A program made the position numbers and the translations under genes. DNA of 64,000 nucleotides from JBEIGE01 sp040382055 (GTDB taxonomy: Bacteria > Pseudomonadota > Gammaproteobacteria > Burkholderiales > Burkholderiaceae_C). The notes beneath the pieces are model-generated. The model had not been told where the DNA came from. It did not search any database and saw only the letters and a program-made list of their open reading frames with translations. Below, in pieces: positions 17,787-26,900 of the stretch. Location: NCBI GenBank assembly GCA_040382055.1, contig JBEIGE010000001.1:62001-126000 (forward strand). The letters are read 5' to 3'. The first letter of the stretch is position 1; each line of letters opens with the position of its first letter.

Positions 17787-18236
17787 TTAGTCGTCGTCTG
17801 CGCCTGACACCACTTTGTGGATGGTGTCGCCGCCAAAGCCACGACTGGCCAGAAAGCGCATTTGCCTGCCGCGTTCTGCTGCATCCGCGGGTGCTTGGCC
17901 GAACTTCTTGCGCCAGACTTCCCGGGCGCGCGTCAATTCACTGCCCCGGAGCTGCTCAAGCGCCTGAGCAATGGCCTGTGGCTCCAGCCCCTTGGCCAGC
18001 AGCTCCTGCTTGATGCGCGCTGCACCCAGCTTCCCCGAGCGCCGGTGCAACACCGACTCGACCACACGACCCTCGTTGATGAAGCCCTTGGCTTGCAATG
18101 TGTCCAAAGCCAGGGCCAGGGTGCCCGGCACCTCTTCAAAACGCGCCAACTTGCGCTCCAGCTCGGCCCGCGAATGCTCGCGCGCCGAGAGCAATCGAAG
18201 CGCCCGGCCTGTCAGGGAGAGGGGCGTTGTCGCCAT
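17787..18236 (-). CDS. recX: Recombination regulator RecX
   Basis: A 149-residue, helix-rich basic protein with the RecX three-helix repeats: RALRLLSAREHSRAELERKLA, then KGFINEGRVVESVLHRR and GAARIKQELLAKGL, ending RQMRFLASRGFGGDTIHKVV. RecX restrains RecA filaments. It follows recA on the same strand after 65 bases that include an AT-rich hairpin, as in other recA-recX operons. Confidence 0.93.
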   Translation of the reverse strand: MATTPLSLTGRALRLLSAREHSRAELERKLARFEEVPGTLALALDTLQAKGFINEGRVVESVLHRRSGKLGAARIKQELLAKGLEPQAIAQALEQLRGSELTRAREVWRKKFGQAPADAAERGRQMRFLASRGFGGDTIHKVVSGADDD

Positions 18237-18262
18237 GGTCAGCTCTGGGATACAGGCGAAAC

Positions 18263-18279
18263 GCTATATTTTATATAGC
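18263..18279. repeat. Hairpin between recA and recX
   Basis: GCTATAT and ATATAGC form a perfect 7-base stem with a TTT loop, and GGCG/CGCC flank it further out. It lies between the recA stop and recX start. Partial termination that limits recX expression is known in other bacteria; that function here is inference. Confidence 0.5.
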
Positions 18280-18301
18280 TATAACGCCAATCCCTATAAG
18301 G

Positions 18302-19393
18302 CTATTCGGCTTTTTCTGCCTTGTCTGCTTTCTTGGCCTTGGGCTTGGCCTCGGTTTCTGCACCAGGCAGCAAGGGAATGCCCAGCGAGTCACGCACCTT
18401 GTTTTCGATTTCAATGGACAAGTCGGGGTTTTCGCGCAAAAACTCGCGCGCATTGTCGCGGCCCTGACCAATTTTTTCGCTGTTATAGGCATACCAGGCA
18501 CCCGCTTTTTCAATGATGCGGGCATTGACGCCCATATCGATGATTTCGCCATGGCGGCTGATACCCTCGCCAAACAGGATGTCAAATTCTGCGGTCTTGA
18601 ACGGGGGTGCCACCTTGTTCTTGACCACCTTGACCTTGGTCTCATTGCCGATGGCGTCATCGCCCTTTTTGATGGTGCCGGTCCGGCGTATGTCCAGCCG
18701 TACTGAAGCGTAAAACTTGAGTGCGTTGCCGCCGGTTGTGGTCTCAGGGCTGCCGAACATCACGCCGATCTTCATGCGGATCTGGTTAATAAAGATGACC
18801 ATGCAATTGGTTTTCTTGATGTGGGCGGTGAGCTTGCGCAGAGCCTGGCTCATCAGGCGGGCCTGCAAGCCAGGCAGACTGTCGCCCATTTCGCCTTCCA
18901 GTTCGGCTTTCGGCGTGAGCGCTGCTACCGAGTCCACCACAATCAGATCGACTGCGCCCGAGCGGACCAGGCTGTCAACAATCTCCAGCGCCTGCTCACC
19001 CGTGTCAGGCTGGCTGATCAGCAGGTCCTGCAGGTTGACGCCCAGCTTTTGCGCGTACTGAATGTCGAGTGCGTGTTCTGCATCCACAAACGCGCACTGG
19101 CCGCCGATTTTTTGCATCTCGGCAATCACCTGCAGGGTCAAGGTGGTTTTGCCTGAGGACTCCGGACCGTAGATCTCGACAACGCGACCACGGGGCAGAC
19201 CGCCCACACCCAACGCAATGTCCAGGCCCAATGAGCCTGTGGAGACGACCTGGATGTCTTCGATCACCTCGCCTTCGCCCAGGCGCATGATGGTGCCCTT
19301 GCCAAACTGCTTCTCGATCTGGGCCAGTGCCACTTGCAGGGCTTTGGCTTTTTCACTGTTGGCCACCGTGCTGCCCTTAACTTGTGCGTCCAT
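18302..19393 (-). CDS. recA: Recombinase RecA
   Basis: A 363-residue protein starting MDAQVKGSTVANSEKAKAL behind AAAGGAG. It has Walker A GPESSGKTTLTLQVI, the loop DLIVVDSVAALTPKAE, MAW-type GDSLPGLQARLMSQALRKL and L2 MKIGVMFGSPETTTGGNALKF. The last about 20 residues are a Lys/Glu/Ala-rich acidic-basic tail. It binds single-stranded DNA for strand exchange and LexA self-cleavage. A LexA-type box lies 81 bases before the start. Confidence 0.98.
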   Translation of the reverse strand: MDAQVKGSTVANSEKAKALQVALAQIEKQFGKGTIMRLGEGEVIEDIQVVSTGSLGLDIALGVGGLPRGRVVEIYGPESSGKTTLTLQVIAEMQKIGGQCAFVDAEHALDIQYAQKLGVNLQDLLISQPDTGEQALEIVDSLVRSGAVDLIVVDSVAALTPKAELEGEMGDSLPGLQARLMSQALRKLTAHIKKTNCMVIFINQIRMKIGVMFGSPETTTGGNALKFYASVRLDIRRTGTIKKGDDAIGNETKVKVVKNKVAPPFKTAEFDILFGEGISRHGEIIDMGVNARIIEKAGAWYAYNSEKIGQGRDNAREFLRENPDLSIEIENKVRDSLGIPLLPGAETEAKPKAKKADKAEKAE

Positions 19394-19473
19394 GGAAATC
19401 TCCTTTAAAAACAATGTGTTGAGCAAAATTTGTCGTCCAAACCATCCCTGCGTTTAACTTGTCTTTAATCACA

Positions 19474-19493
19474 GGCTGGATGCTTGAACAGTA
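19474..19493 (-). promoter_or_regulatory. LexA (SOS) box of recA
   Basis: Read on the minus strand, the 20 bases are TACTGTTCAAGCATCCAGCC. They fit CTGT-N8-(A/C)CAG and closely resemble the known E. coli recA box. The position, 81 bases upstream of the recA start, suits LexA repression. Confidence 0.75.
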
Positions 19494-19515
19494 GTTTAAC
19501 GCGCCTGGTTGAAAT

Positions 19516-19550
19516 TAGTAAACTGATAATTTAGTCAGTTTGATTTACTA
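19516..19550. promoter_or_regulatory. Nested inverted repeat, likely MarR operator
   Basis: AAACTGA (19520-19526) and TCAGTTT (19535-19541) form the core, with TAGTAA and TTACTA as outer arms. It ends six bases before the MarR gene start, so it fits autoregulation. It is also 120 bases from recA and could affect that side. Confidence 0.6.
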
Positions 19551-19556
19551 TTCGGC

Positions 19557-20075
19557 ATGCTTATTTCTGACTCCAACAGCGCCGGGGACAAGCCCGCATT
19601 CCAGGCCTCGGGCGGTTCGCAAGACGGTTGGCGGCAAACCCACTTGGGACGCCTGCTCGGGCTGGCAATGCGGCGTTTCGACGCACGCGTGCTCACACTG
19701 ATGGCGCAAAACGATGATGTACCGCTGGCACTGGCCAACCTGGCGGCACGCCAACAAGTCACCGCTGCGCACATTCACATCACGCGCCATCTGGCGCTGG
19801 ATGGCTCGCGCCTGACCGAGCTGGCCGAACTGGCCGGCATGAGCAAGCAGGCCATGGGCAAACTCGTTGACCAGTGTGAGGCCTGGGGGCTGGTCATCCG
19901 CAGCGCCGATGGACGCGACGCGCGTGCCAAACGCGTCAGGTTTACTGCCGATGGGCTGGCCTGGCTAAGCGCATTCAGGCAAGCGGTAGCGCAAGCCGAA
20001 GCCGAACTCAAGCTGTCGGTGGGTGACGATGTGGCCACGGTCATCGCGCTCGGCCTGGAGGCCTATGCGGCCTGA
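19557..20075 (+). CDS. MarR family transcriptional regulator
   Basis: A 172-residue DNA-binding protein. The winged helix spans about residues 70-140: AAHIHITRHLALDGSRLTELAELAGMSKQAMGKLVDQCEAWGLVIRSADGRDARAKRVRFT, split here as helix-turn-helix (LTELAELAGMSKQAMGKLV) and wing (DGRDARAKRVRFT). A C-terminal helix (AYAA end) supports dimerisation. The ligand is unknown. A nested palindrome immediately upstream is its likely own operator. Confidence 0.85.
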   Translation: MLISDSNSAGDKPAFQASGGSQDGWRQTHLGRLLGLAMRRFDARVLTLMAQNDDVPLALANLAARQQVTAAHIHITRHLALDGSRLTELAELAGMSKQAMGKLVDQCEAWGLVIRSADGRDARAKRVRFTADGLAWLSAFRQAVAQAEAELKLSVGDDVATVIALGLEAYAA

Positions 20076-20192
20076 GACCCAAGCGCCAGGCCAGCGCCTG
20101 CCCAAGCATTGAGCCCAAACCCCTAGAATCGTGATCAGAACCGCAACAGACAGACAACCAATTGCAGCTTGAGGCTGACCAAGGAGACAGAC

Positions 20193-20867
20193 ATGCGAAT
20201 TCTGATTGCCGAAGATGACCAGGTAATGGCCGACGGACTGTTGCGCACCCTGCGCAGCTCTGGCGCTGCAGTTGACCATGTCGCCAGCGGAACCGAGGCT
20301 GACGCCGCGCTGATGACCAATACCGAGTTTGATTTGCTCATTCTGGATTTGGGCCTGCCCAAGATGCATGGGCTGGAAGTGCTCAAACGGCTGCGCGCCA
20401 GGGGTTCGACTTTACCGGTGTTGATATTGACTGCCGCTGACAGCGTGGACGAGCGTGTCAAAGGGCTTGACCTGGGGGCTGACGACTACATGGCCAAGCC
20501 CTTTAGCCTGCAAGAGCTTGAAGCGCGTGTGCGCGCCCTGAGCCGCCGCGGCATGGGGGGCACCAGCAGCAGCATCAAGCATGGGCCTCTGACCTACGAC
20601 CAGACCGGAAGGGTGGCCACCATTGACGGCAAAATGATTGAGCTTTCGGCGCGTGAACTCGGCCTTCTGGAGGTCTTGCTGCAACGCACCGGGCGACTCG
20701 TCAGCAAAGACCAGTTGGTCGAACGCTTGTGTGAATGGGGCGAAGAAGTGAGCAACAACGCCATTGAGGTCTACATACACAGACTGCGCAAAAAAATTGA
20801 GAAAGGCCCCATTCGCATTGCGACGGTGCGCGGCCTGGGCTACTGCCTGGAGAAAATCAATCCTTGA
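20193..20867 (+). CDS. OmpR-family response regulator (TctD/QseB type)
   Basis: A 224-residue protein starting MRILIAEDDQVMADGL behind AAGGAGA. The receiver has acidic pocket EDD, phospho-acceptor Asp in LLILDLGLPKMHG (about residue 51) and Lys in DYMAKPFS. The C-terminal winged helix (about 125-220) includes LSARELGLLEVLLQRTGRLVSK and IEVYIHRLRKKI, ending VRGLGYCLEK. Its stop overlaps the start of the sensor kinase gene, so the pair is translationally coupled. Confidence 0.93.
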   Translation: MRILIAEDDQVMADGLLRTLRSSGAAVDHVASGTEADAALMTNTEFDLLILDLGLPKMHGLEVLKRLRARGSTLPVLILTAADSVDERVKGLDLGADDYMAKPFSLQELEARVRALSRRGMGGTSSSIKHGPLTYDQTGRVATIDGKMIELSARELGLLEVLLQRTGRLVSKDQLVERLCEWGEEVSNNAIEVYIHRLRKKIEKGPIRIATVRGLGYCLEKINP

Positions 20868-22315
20868 AACTCTTCAAACGTGAGCAGCGCAGCCTGTTCG
20901 GGGAGATCCTGGACTGGATGCTCACACCGCTGCTGCTGGTCTGGCCCATCAGCCTGGTGTTGACCTGGCTGGTGGCCCAGGGCCTGGCCGGCAAACCTTA
21001 TGACCGCACGCTCGAGTACAACGCCAACGCGCTGGCGCAATTGGTCACGGTGAGCAAAGGGCGCGTCCAGTTCAACCTCCCGCTACCCGCACGGGAGTTG
21101 CTGCGCGCAGATGACGCCGACACGATTTTTTACCAAGTGATTGGCCCGGATGGCGAATATCTGGCCGGAGAGCGGGATTTTCCAAAACCACCGGAAGACG
21201 ACAAGGCCCAAGCCAACGAAGTAAAGCTGCGCGAAGATGACTTTCGTGGCGAAGATGTAAAGGTTGCACACCGCTGGGTCAAGCTTGATCTGCCCGGCTC
21301 CAGGATGGCGCTGGTGCAGGTTGCCGAAACCATGGACAAGCGGTCGCTGCTGGCTGCAGAAATCATCAAAGGCGTGATGCTGCCGCAGTTTGTCATCATG
21401 CCGCTGGCGGTCTTGCTGGTCTGGCTGGCCCTGGTGCAAGCCCTCAAACCCCTGAATGACCTGGAAGAGCGAATCCGCGCGCGCAAGCCCGATGACCTCA
21501 GCCCCCTGGACGCAACCACCGTGCCGCTGGAAGTGGCGCCACTGGTGGCCTCGGTCAATGATCTGCTGCTGCGTTTAACGGACTCGATCGCCACCCAGAA
21601 GCATTTTCTGGCCGATGCAGCGCACCAGCTCAAAACCCCCCTGGCAGGGCTGCGCATGCAGGCCGACCTGGCCTTGCGCGAGGGCGCCAACACCGAAGAC
21701 CTGAAACTGTCCCTCCAGCAAATCGGGCGCTCCAGCATGCGCGCAACACACACCGTCAACCAGTTGCTCGCACTGGCACGGGCTGAAGCCGGCAGCACCG
21801 TCATGAGTCAGCAAAACTGTGACCTGGCGGCCCTGACCCTGGAGGTCATCCAGGACTGCATTGCGCGCGCGATGGACAAGCACATTGACCTCGGCTTTGA
21901 GGGCGTGCAGCCCGGTGAGCCGATCGCCATGCTCAAGGGGAACCAGACGCTGCTCAAGGAACTGGTGCGTAATCTTCTGGACAATGCCATCAACTACACG
22001 CCCTCCACCGCAGAGCATCCCGGCATCATCACCGCCAGGGTACTGGCTGATCCTTTTGGCAAAGTCGCGGTGCTGCAGGTGGAAGACTCCGGTCCCGGAA
22101 TCCCCATGCAAGAGCGGGAGCTGGTGTTCCAGCCGTTTTACCGGGCCCTGGGCAATGAGGCCGATGGCTCAGGTCTGGGGCTGCGCATCGTTCAGGAAAT
22201 TGCAGACCAGCACCATGCAAGCATCCAGATTGAAGACACACGACCCGGACATGTCCCTCCCGGAGCACGCTTTTCTGTCCGCTTTTCACTGACTGGCGAT
22301 CAAACTCCTGCCTGA
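20864..22315 (+). CDS. Two-component sensor histidine kinase (TctE/QseC type)
   Basis: A 483-residue membrane kinase with a probable TTG start overlapping the regulator stop (TTGA). Two membrane segments lie at about residues 15-40 and 165-190, enclosing a periplasmic 2CSK-type sensor. The kinase core has HFLADAAHQLKTPLAGL (phospho-His), N box LVRNLLDNAINYTP, VEDSGPGIP and GSGLGLRIVQEI. TctE-type sensors often govern tricarboxylate uptake, but no target is adjacent here, so the stimulus is unknown. Confidence 0.92.
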   Translation: MKLFKREQRSLFGEILDWMLTPLLLVWPISLVLTWLVAQGLAGKPYDRTLEYNANALAQLVTVSKGRVQFNLPLPARELLRADDADTIFYQVIGPDGEYLAGERDFPKPPEDDKAQANEVKLREDDFRGEDVKVAHRWVKLDLPGSRMALVQVAETMDKRSLLAAEIIKGVMLPQFVIMPLAVLLVWLALVQALKPLNDLEERIRARKPDDLSPLDATTVPLEVAPLVASVNDLLLRLTDSIATQKHFLADAAHQLKTPLAGLRMQADLALREGANTEDLKLSLQQIGRSSMRATHTVNQLLALARAEAGSTVMSQQNCDLAALTLEVIQDCIARAMDKHIDLGFEGVQPGEPIAMLKGNQTLLKELVRNLLDNAINYTPSTAEHPGIITARVLADPFGKVAVLQVEDSGPGIPMQERELVFQPFYRALGNEADGSGLGLRIVQEIADQHHASIQIEDTRPGHVPPGARFSVRFSLTGDQTPA

Positions 22316-22346
22316 GGGTTCACCATGAACCATCCACAACCACGCC

Positions 22347-22565
22347 TTACTGCGAAGGACTCGACGGCTCTAGCGCTTGGGTTTCGACCTGCTTGATCTC
22401 CTGCGGTGACAACACGCGCGCGGCTTCAGGGCGGATCTGCTGGTCCAGGCGCTGCGGCTCCGCTTGCTGAACCGGTGCCAAACCGTAGGCGCGCAGCCAG
22501 CCGCTGGACCACAAGAAATAGGCCCCATTGAGCAAAACGAGTACAAGAACAATCAGCCTGAGCAT
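22347..22565 (-). CDS. Small membrane-anchored protein downstream of birA
   Basis: A 72-residue protein starting MLRLIVLVLVLLNGAYFLWSS, a single N-terminal membrane anchor, followed by a polar tail (RLDQQIRPEAARVLSPQEIKQVETQ). It resembles the N-terminal portion of small SPOR-associated proteins found next to birA in related genomes, but no SPOR domain is present. The start overlaps the end of birA by 13 bases, so it is expressed with it. Confidence 0.65.
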   Translation of the reverse strand: MLRLIVLVLVLLNGAYFLWSSGWLRAYGLAPVQQAEPQRLDQQIRPEAARVLSPQEIKQVETQALEPSSPSQ

Positions 22566-23326
22566 GATGACATTGTGCGTGAAGGCCGCACACTGACCTC
22601 GGTACTGTCAATATGCCGCACGCCCGTTGGGGTATGGACCAGCAAAGCACCCCGGGCATCGACGCCCCGTGCATCGCCATGGCTGGCATCACTCAGGGTC
22701 ACGGACTGGCCATACAAGGCATCCAGGGCGTGAAATGCGGCCTGGAAAGGCGCAAACCCATGGGCGTTAAAGCGCCCCAGGCCGTCGAACAAGGCGGGCA
22801 CGGTACGCAACAAGGCGGCTGGCGCGTCAACACCAGGGATCAGCTCACGCAGCCAAGCCGGCGGCGTCGACAGGCCTGCAGCATCCTGCGGGCCAATGTT
22901 GATGCCCACCCCTATCACCGCATACCGCACCTCACCAACCGTTGTGGTTTCGATCAGTACGCCGGCCAGCTTGCGGCCTTGCCACCACAGGTCATTGGGC
23001 CATTTGAGCCGGATTGCCGGGTGCAGGGCTTGCGCAAGGCATACGCCCACTGTCAAAGACAAGCCCGACCAGTCCTTGATCTGCAAAGGCAGGCCAATGG
23101 AAAAGCTCAAGTCGTCAACCTCTTTGCGCCAGGCTCGCCCCATGCGGCCCCGCCCTGCGGTTTGTCGCTCGGCCACCAGAAGAATCGGGTCGAGTTGGCC
23201 ATTGCGCGCACGTCGCATCAACTCAGAGTTGGTGGAGTCGATTTCAGCAAGGATTTCTGCCGTGAACCCGGGCACAGTGGGAGATACACATTCCCAAATT
23301 TCTTCCGCGGGCCACATGTTGCTCAC
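22553..23326 (-). CDS. birA: Biotin-[acetyl-CoA-carboxylase] ligase BirA, without repressor domain
   Basis: A 257-residue protein holding only the ligase and SH3-like C-terminal domains. Key motifs are AEIDSTNSELMRRA, ERQTAGRGRMGRAWR (the biotinyl-AMP loop), LKWPNDLWWQGRKLAGVLIET and VIGVGINIG. It attaches biotin to BCCP. The N-terminal helix-turn-helix of bifunctional BirA is absent, so it should not repress biotin genes. It lies 12 bases after the SET-domain gene on the same strand. Confidence 0.93.
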   Translation of the reverse strand: MSNMWPAEEIWECVSPTVPGFTAEILAEIDSTNSELMRRARNGQLDPILLVAERQTAGRGRMGRAWRKEVDDLSFSIGLPLQIKDWSGLSLTVGVCLAQALHPAIRLKWPNDLWWQGRKLAGVLIETTTVGEVRYAVIGVGINIGPQDAAGLSTPPAWLRELIPGVDAPAALLRTVPALFDGLGRFNAHGFAPFQAAFHALDALYGQSVTLSDASHGDARGVDARGALLVHTPTGVRHIDSTEVSVRPSRTMSSCSG

Positions 23327-23338
23327 CGCGCGTCTCTC

Positions 23339-23830
23339 TCACCGCTTGCCGCGCTTGGGGGCCAGCAAGGTGCCCCGGCATGTTGTGGCCCCGCACCAGC
23401 AGGGGTACTCGGCTTTGAGTTTGGGGGTATAGCGCTCATCAATGATCAGGCCATAGTCGTAATTGAGTTCTTCGCCGGCCTCAATATTGCGCAGTGCCTT
23501 GATGAAGACCCGGCCCCCCTCTTCATCGGCCTCACAGTTGGGCTTGCAGGAGTGGTTGATCCAGCGCGAAGAGTTGCCGCCCACCTTGGCATCAATCACA
23601 TGCTTCTCATCCACATGAAAATAAAACGTGTGGTTGGGGTCTTTGGGGTCGTGCGGGTGACGGCGCTGCGCCTCGGCCCAGGTGATCACTTCACCCACGT
23701 ATTCGATCAGGATTTCGCCCTCTGCGATATTCTGCAGGGCAAAAACGCCCTTGCCATGCACGCCGGAACGCCGGGTCTGGATGCGCCTTGCGTCAGTGGG
23801 CGGGTGAGAAACAGCAGGTTTTTTGGCCAC
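23339..23830 (-). CDS. SET-domain protein with post-SET cysteines
   Basis: A 163-residue protein. It shows the SET fold: RRSGVHGKGVFALQNIAEGEILIEYVGEV, the pseudoknot motif RWINHSCKPNCEA and GEELNYDYG. A post-SET zinc cluster (CWCGATTCRGTLL) follows. SET proteins are S-adenosylmethionine-dependent lysine methyltransferases; the bacterial substrate here is unknown. The gene leads a minus-strand run with birA and is divergent from topB. Confidence 0.9.
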   Translation of the reverse strand: MAKKPAVSHPPTDARRIQTRRSGVHGKGVFALQNIAEGEILIEYVGEVITWAEAQRRHPHDPKDPNHTFYFHVDEKHVIDAKVGGNSSRWINHSCKPNCEADEEGGRVFIKALRNIEAGEELNYDYGLIIDERYTPKLKAEYPCWCGATTCRGTLLAPKRGKR

Positions 23831-23860
23831 GGCTGAAAAATTTGGTAAGGTGAACTCGTA

Positions 23861-23912
23861 TGGGCGCGCATGGGCGCGCCTGCGTGTGTGAGCGCGCGTG
23901 CACGTGCGCGCG
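23861..23912. repeat. Alternating purine-pyrimidine, GCGCG-rich tract upstream of topB
   Basis: TGGGCGCGC occurs twice in direct repeat from about 23859, followed by a 10-base alternating tract (23881-23890) and a 21-base one (23892-23912, all GC/GT/AC steps with palindromic core CGTGCACG). Such tracts can adopt Z-DNA under negative supercoiling. The tract lies in the divergent promoter region of the SET and topB genes. Confidence 0.55.
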
Positions 23913-23932
23913 AGAAACTGGATTGTAGTCAG

Positions 23933-26900
23933 ATGAAAACCAAAGATATTGCCAACAAGATGGATGCCGGTAAAACATTGGTCATTGCCGAGAAGCCTTC
24001 GGTAGCCCAGGACATCGTGCGGGCGTTGACGTCAACCGCAGGCAAATTCGAGAAGCATGACGAATACTTCGAGAGCGAAAACTACGTGGTCTCGAGCGCC
24101 GTAGGTCACCTGGTTGAGATCCAGGCACCCGAAGCGTTTGATGTCAAACGCGGCAAATGGAGCTTTGCAAACCTGCCGGTAATTCCTCCGCACTTTGACC
24201 TCAAGCCCGTAGACAAAACCAAGACCCGGCTCAACGCCGTGGTCAAGCTGGCGCGCCGCAAAGATGTCGCCCAGATCATCAACGCCTGCGACGCGGGGCG
24301 CGAAGGCGAGCTGATCTTTCGCCTGATCGAGCAATACGCCGGCGGCGAAAAGGGGGGCAAATCCATCGCGCTGGGCAAGCCGGTCTCGCGGCTTTGGTTG
24401 CAATCCATGACGCCGCAGGCCATCCGTGACGGCTTTGACCACCTGCGCAGCAACGCCCAAATGCAGCCCCTGGCCGACGCGGCCCGCTGCCGCAGCGAGG
24501 CCGATTGGCTGGTAGGCATTAACGGCACCCGCGCCATGACCGCGTTCAATTCCCGCGATGGTGGCTTTTTCCTGACCACGGTTGGGCGCGTCCAGACCCC
24601 CACCTTGAGCGTGGTGGTGGAGCGCGAGGAACAGATCCGGGCCTTTATCAGTCGCGACTTTTGGGAGATCCACGCCACTTTTTCCGCATCTGCGGGCGAC
24701 TATCCGGCCAAATGGTTTGACCCCACACACAAAAAAGATGCGGAAGATTCAGAAAAGAAGGCTGACCGCGTCTGGAGTGCGCAGCAAGCCCAGGCCATTG
24801 CCGATGCGGTGCGCGGCCAAAGCGCGACTGTCTCCGAGGAAAGCAAGCCCACCACGCAAGCCTCGCCCCTGCTTTTTGACCTGACCAGCCTGCAGCGCGA
24901 AGCCAACGGCAAATTCGGCTTTTCTGCCAAGACCACGCTGTCTATTGCCCAGAGCCTGTATGAACGCCACAAGGCCCTGACCTACCCGCGTACCGATTCA
25001 CGCAACCTGCCGGAAGACTATCTGCCGGTGGTCAAGCAGACCTTTGAGATGCTGGCCGACAGCGGCATGCGCCACCTTGCGCCCCATGCGCTGACGGCGC
25101 TCAACGGCAGCTATATCAAGCCCACCAAGCGGGTGTTTGACAACGCCAAGGTGAGTGACCACTTTGCCATTATTCCCACGCTGCAAGCGCCTAGCGGGCT
25201 ATCAGAAGCAGAGCAAAAGGTGTATGACCTGGTGGTGCGCCGCTTCATGGCGGTGTTCTATCCCAGTGCCGAGTACCAGGTCACCACACGCATCACGGCT
25301 GTGGCCCCTCGGGGCGGCCCGTCGGAAAATTCTGCGGCTTTGCACCACTTCAAAACTGAAGGCAAGGTGCTGGTCAAGCCGGGCTGGCTGGCCATTTACG
25401 GCAAGGAAGCGGCCGACGAGGTGGCTGACGCCAAAGACGGCGACAAAGGCCAAAGCCTGGTTCCGGTGGCGCCCGGAGAAAAAGTCAAGTCCGCAGCGGT
25501 GGAGCCCAAGGGCCTGAAAACCCGCCCGCCTGCCCGCTACTCTGAGGCCACCCTGCTCGGTGCCATGGAAGGTGCCGGCAAAACCGTGGAAGACGACGAG
25601 CTTCGCGAGGCCATGCAGGAAAAAGGCCTGGGCACACCGGCCACACGATCAAGCATCATCGAAGGGCTGATTGCCGAAAAATACATGCTGCGCGAAGGCC
25701 GCGAGCTGATCCCGACCGCCAAGGCCTTCCAGCTAATGACGCTGCTGCGCGGTCTGGGTGTGGAAGAACTCTCCAAGGCCGAGCTGACCGGTGAGTGGGA
25801 ATACAAGCTGGCGCAAATGGAGCAAGGCAAGCTTAGCCGCGAAACGTTTATGGCCGAGATTGCGGCCATGACCGAGCGCATGGTGAAAAAAGCCAAGGAA
25901 TACGACCGCGACACCATCCCCGGCAACTACGCAACCCTGGTGGCCCCCTGCCCCAAGTGTGGCGGTATCGTGAAGGAAAACTACCGCCGCTACACCTGCA
26001 CCGGCAAAACCGGCACCGAGGAAGGCTGCGGCTTCTCGTTCGGCAAAACCCCTGCCGGTCGCACCTTCGAGGTGGCAGAGGTAGAGCAATTCCTGCGCGA
26101 CAAACACATCGGCCCGCTGGACGGTTTTCGCTCCAAGGCCGGTTGGCCCTTTGTGGCCGAGATGGTCATCAAGTTCGACGAAGAAACCCAGAATTTCAAG
26201 CTGGAGTTTGACTTCGGCGACGACAAGGCCGCGGAAAACAGCGGCGAAATCATTGATTTCTCGGCGCAAGAAGCCCTGGGCCCCTGCCCGAAGTGCGGTG
26301 CCGCAACCGGCAATGCCACAGGCGGCACCGTTTACGAACACGGCAAAAACTATGTGTGCGACCGGTCTGTGCCCACCCATGACCATCCCACGCCCAGCTG
26401 CGACTTCAAGAGCGGCCAGATCATCCTGCAGCAGCCCATTGAGCGCGCCCAGATGCAAAAGTTGCTGGCGACCGGCAAGACTGACATGCTGGAAAAATTT
26501 GTCAGCATGCGCACCCGTCGCGCCTTCAAGGCCGTGCTGGCCTGGGACCCAGAGACCGGCAAGGTGAATTTTGAATTTGCGCCCAGCAAGTTCCCGCCGC
26601 GTAAAACCGCGGCTAAAACCATAGCCGCAGCAAAAACTGCAGGCGCTCCCAAATCAGGAGCTGCCAAGCCAAGCGCCAAGAGGGCTACAGCCAAAAAAGT
26701 GCCTGCAAAGAAAGCGGCAAGTGCGGCCTCGGCCAAGGCCGCCAAACCCGTCAAGGCCAAAGCACCGCGCAAGATCACCGCCGCCTCGGGCAAAACGCCC
26801 AGCGCCGAACTGGCCGCCGTGATCGGGCCCGAACTCATTGCCCGCCCGCAGGTCATGAAAAAGCTGTGGGACTACATCAAGGCCAACGGACTGCAGGACG

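Noticed and set aside
22613..23836. A 407-codon plus-strand open frame across birA and the SET gene
   Set aside because: Both minus-strand genes are well supported and the antisense protein has no recognisable features.
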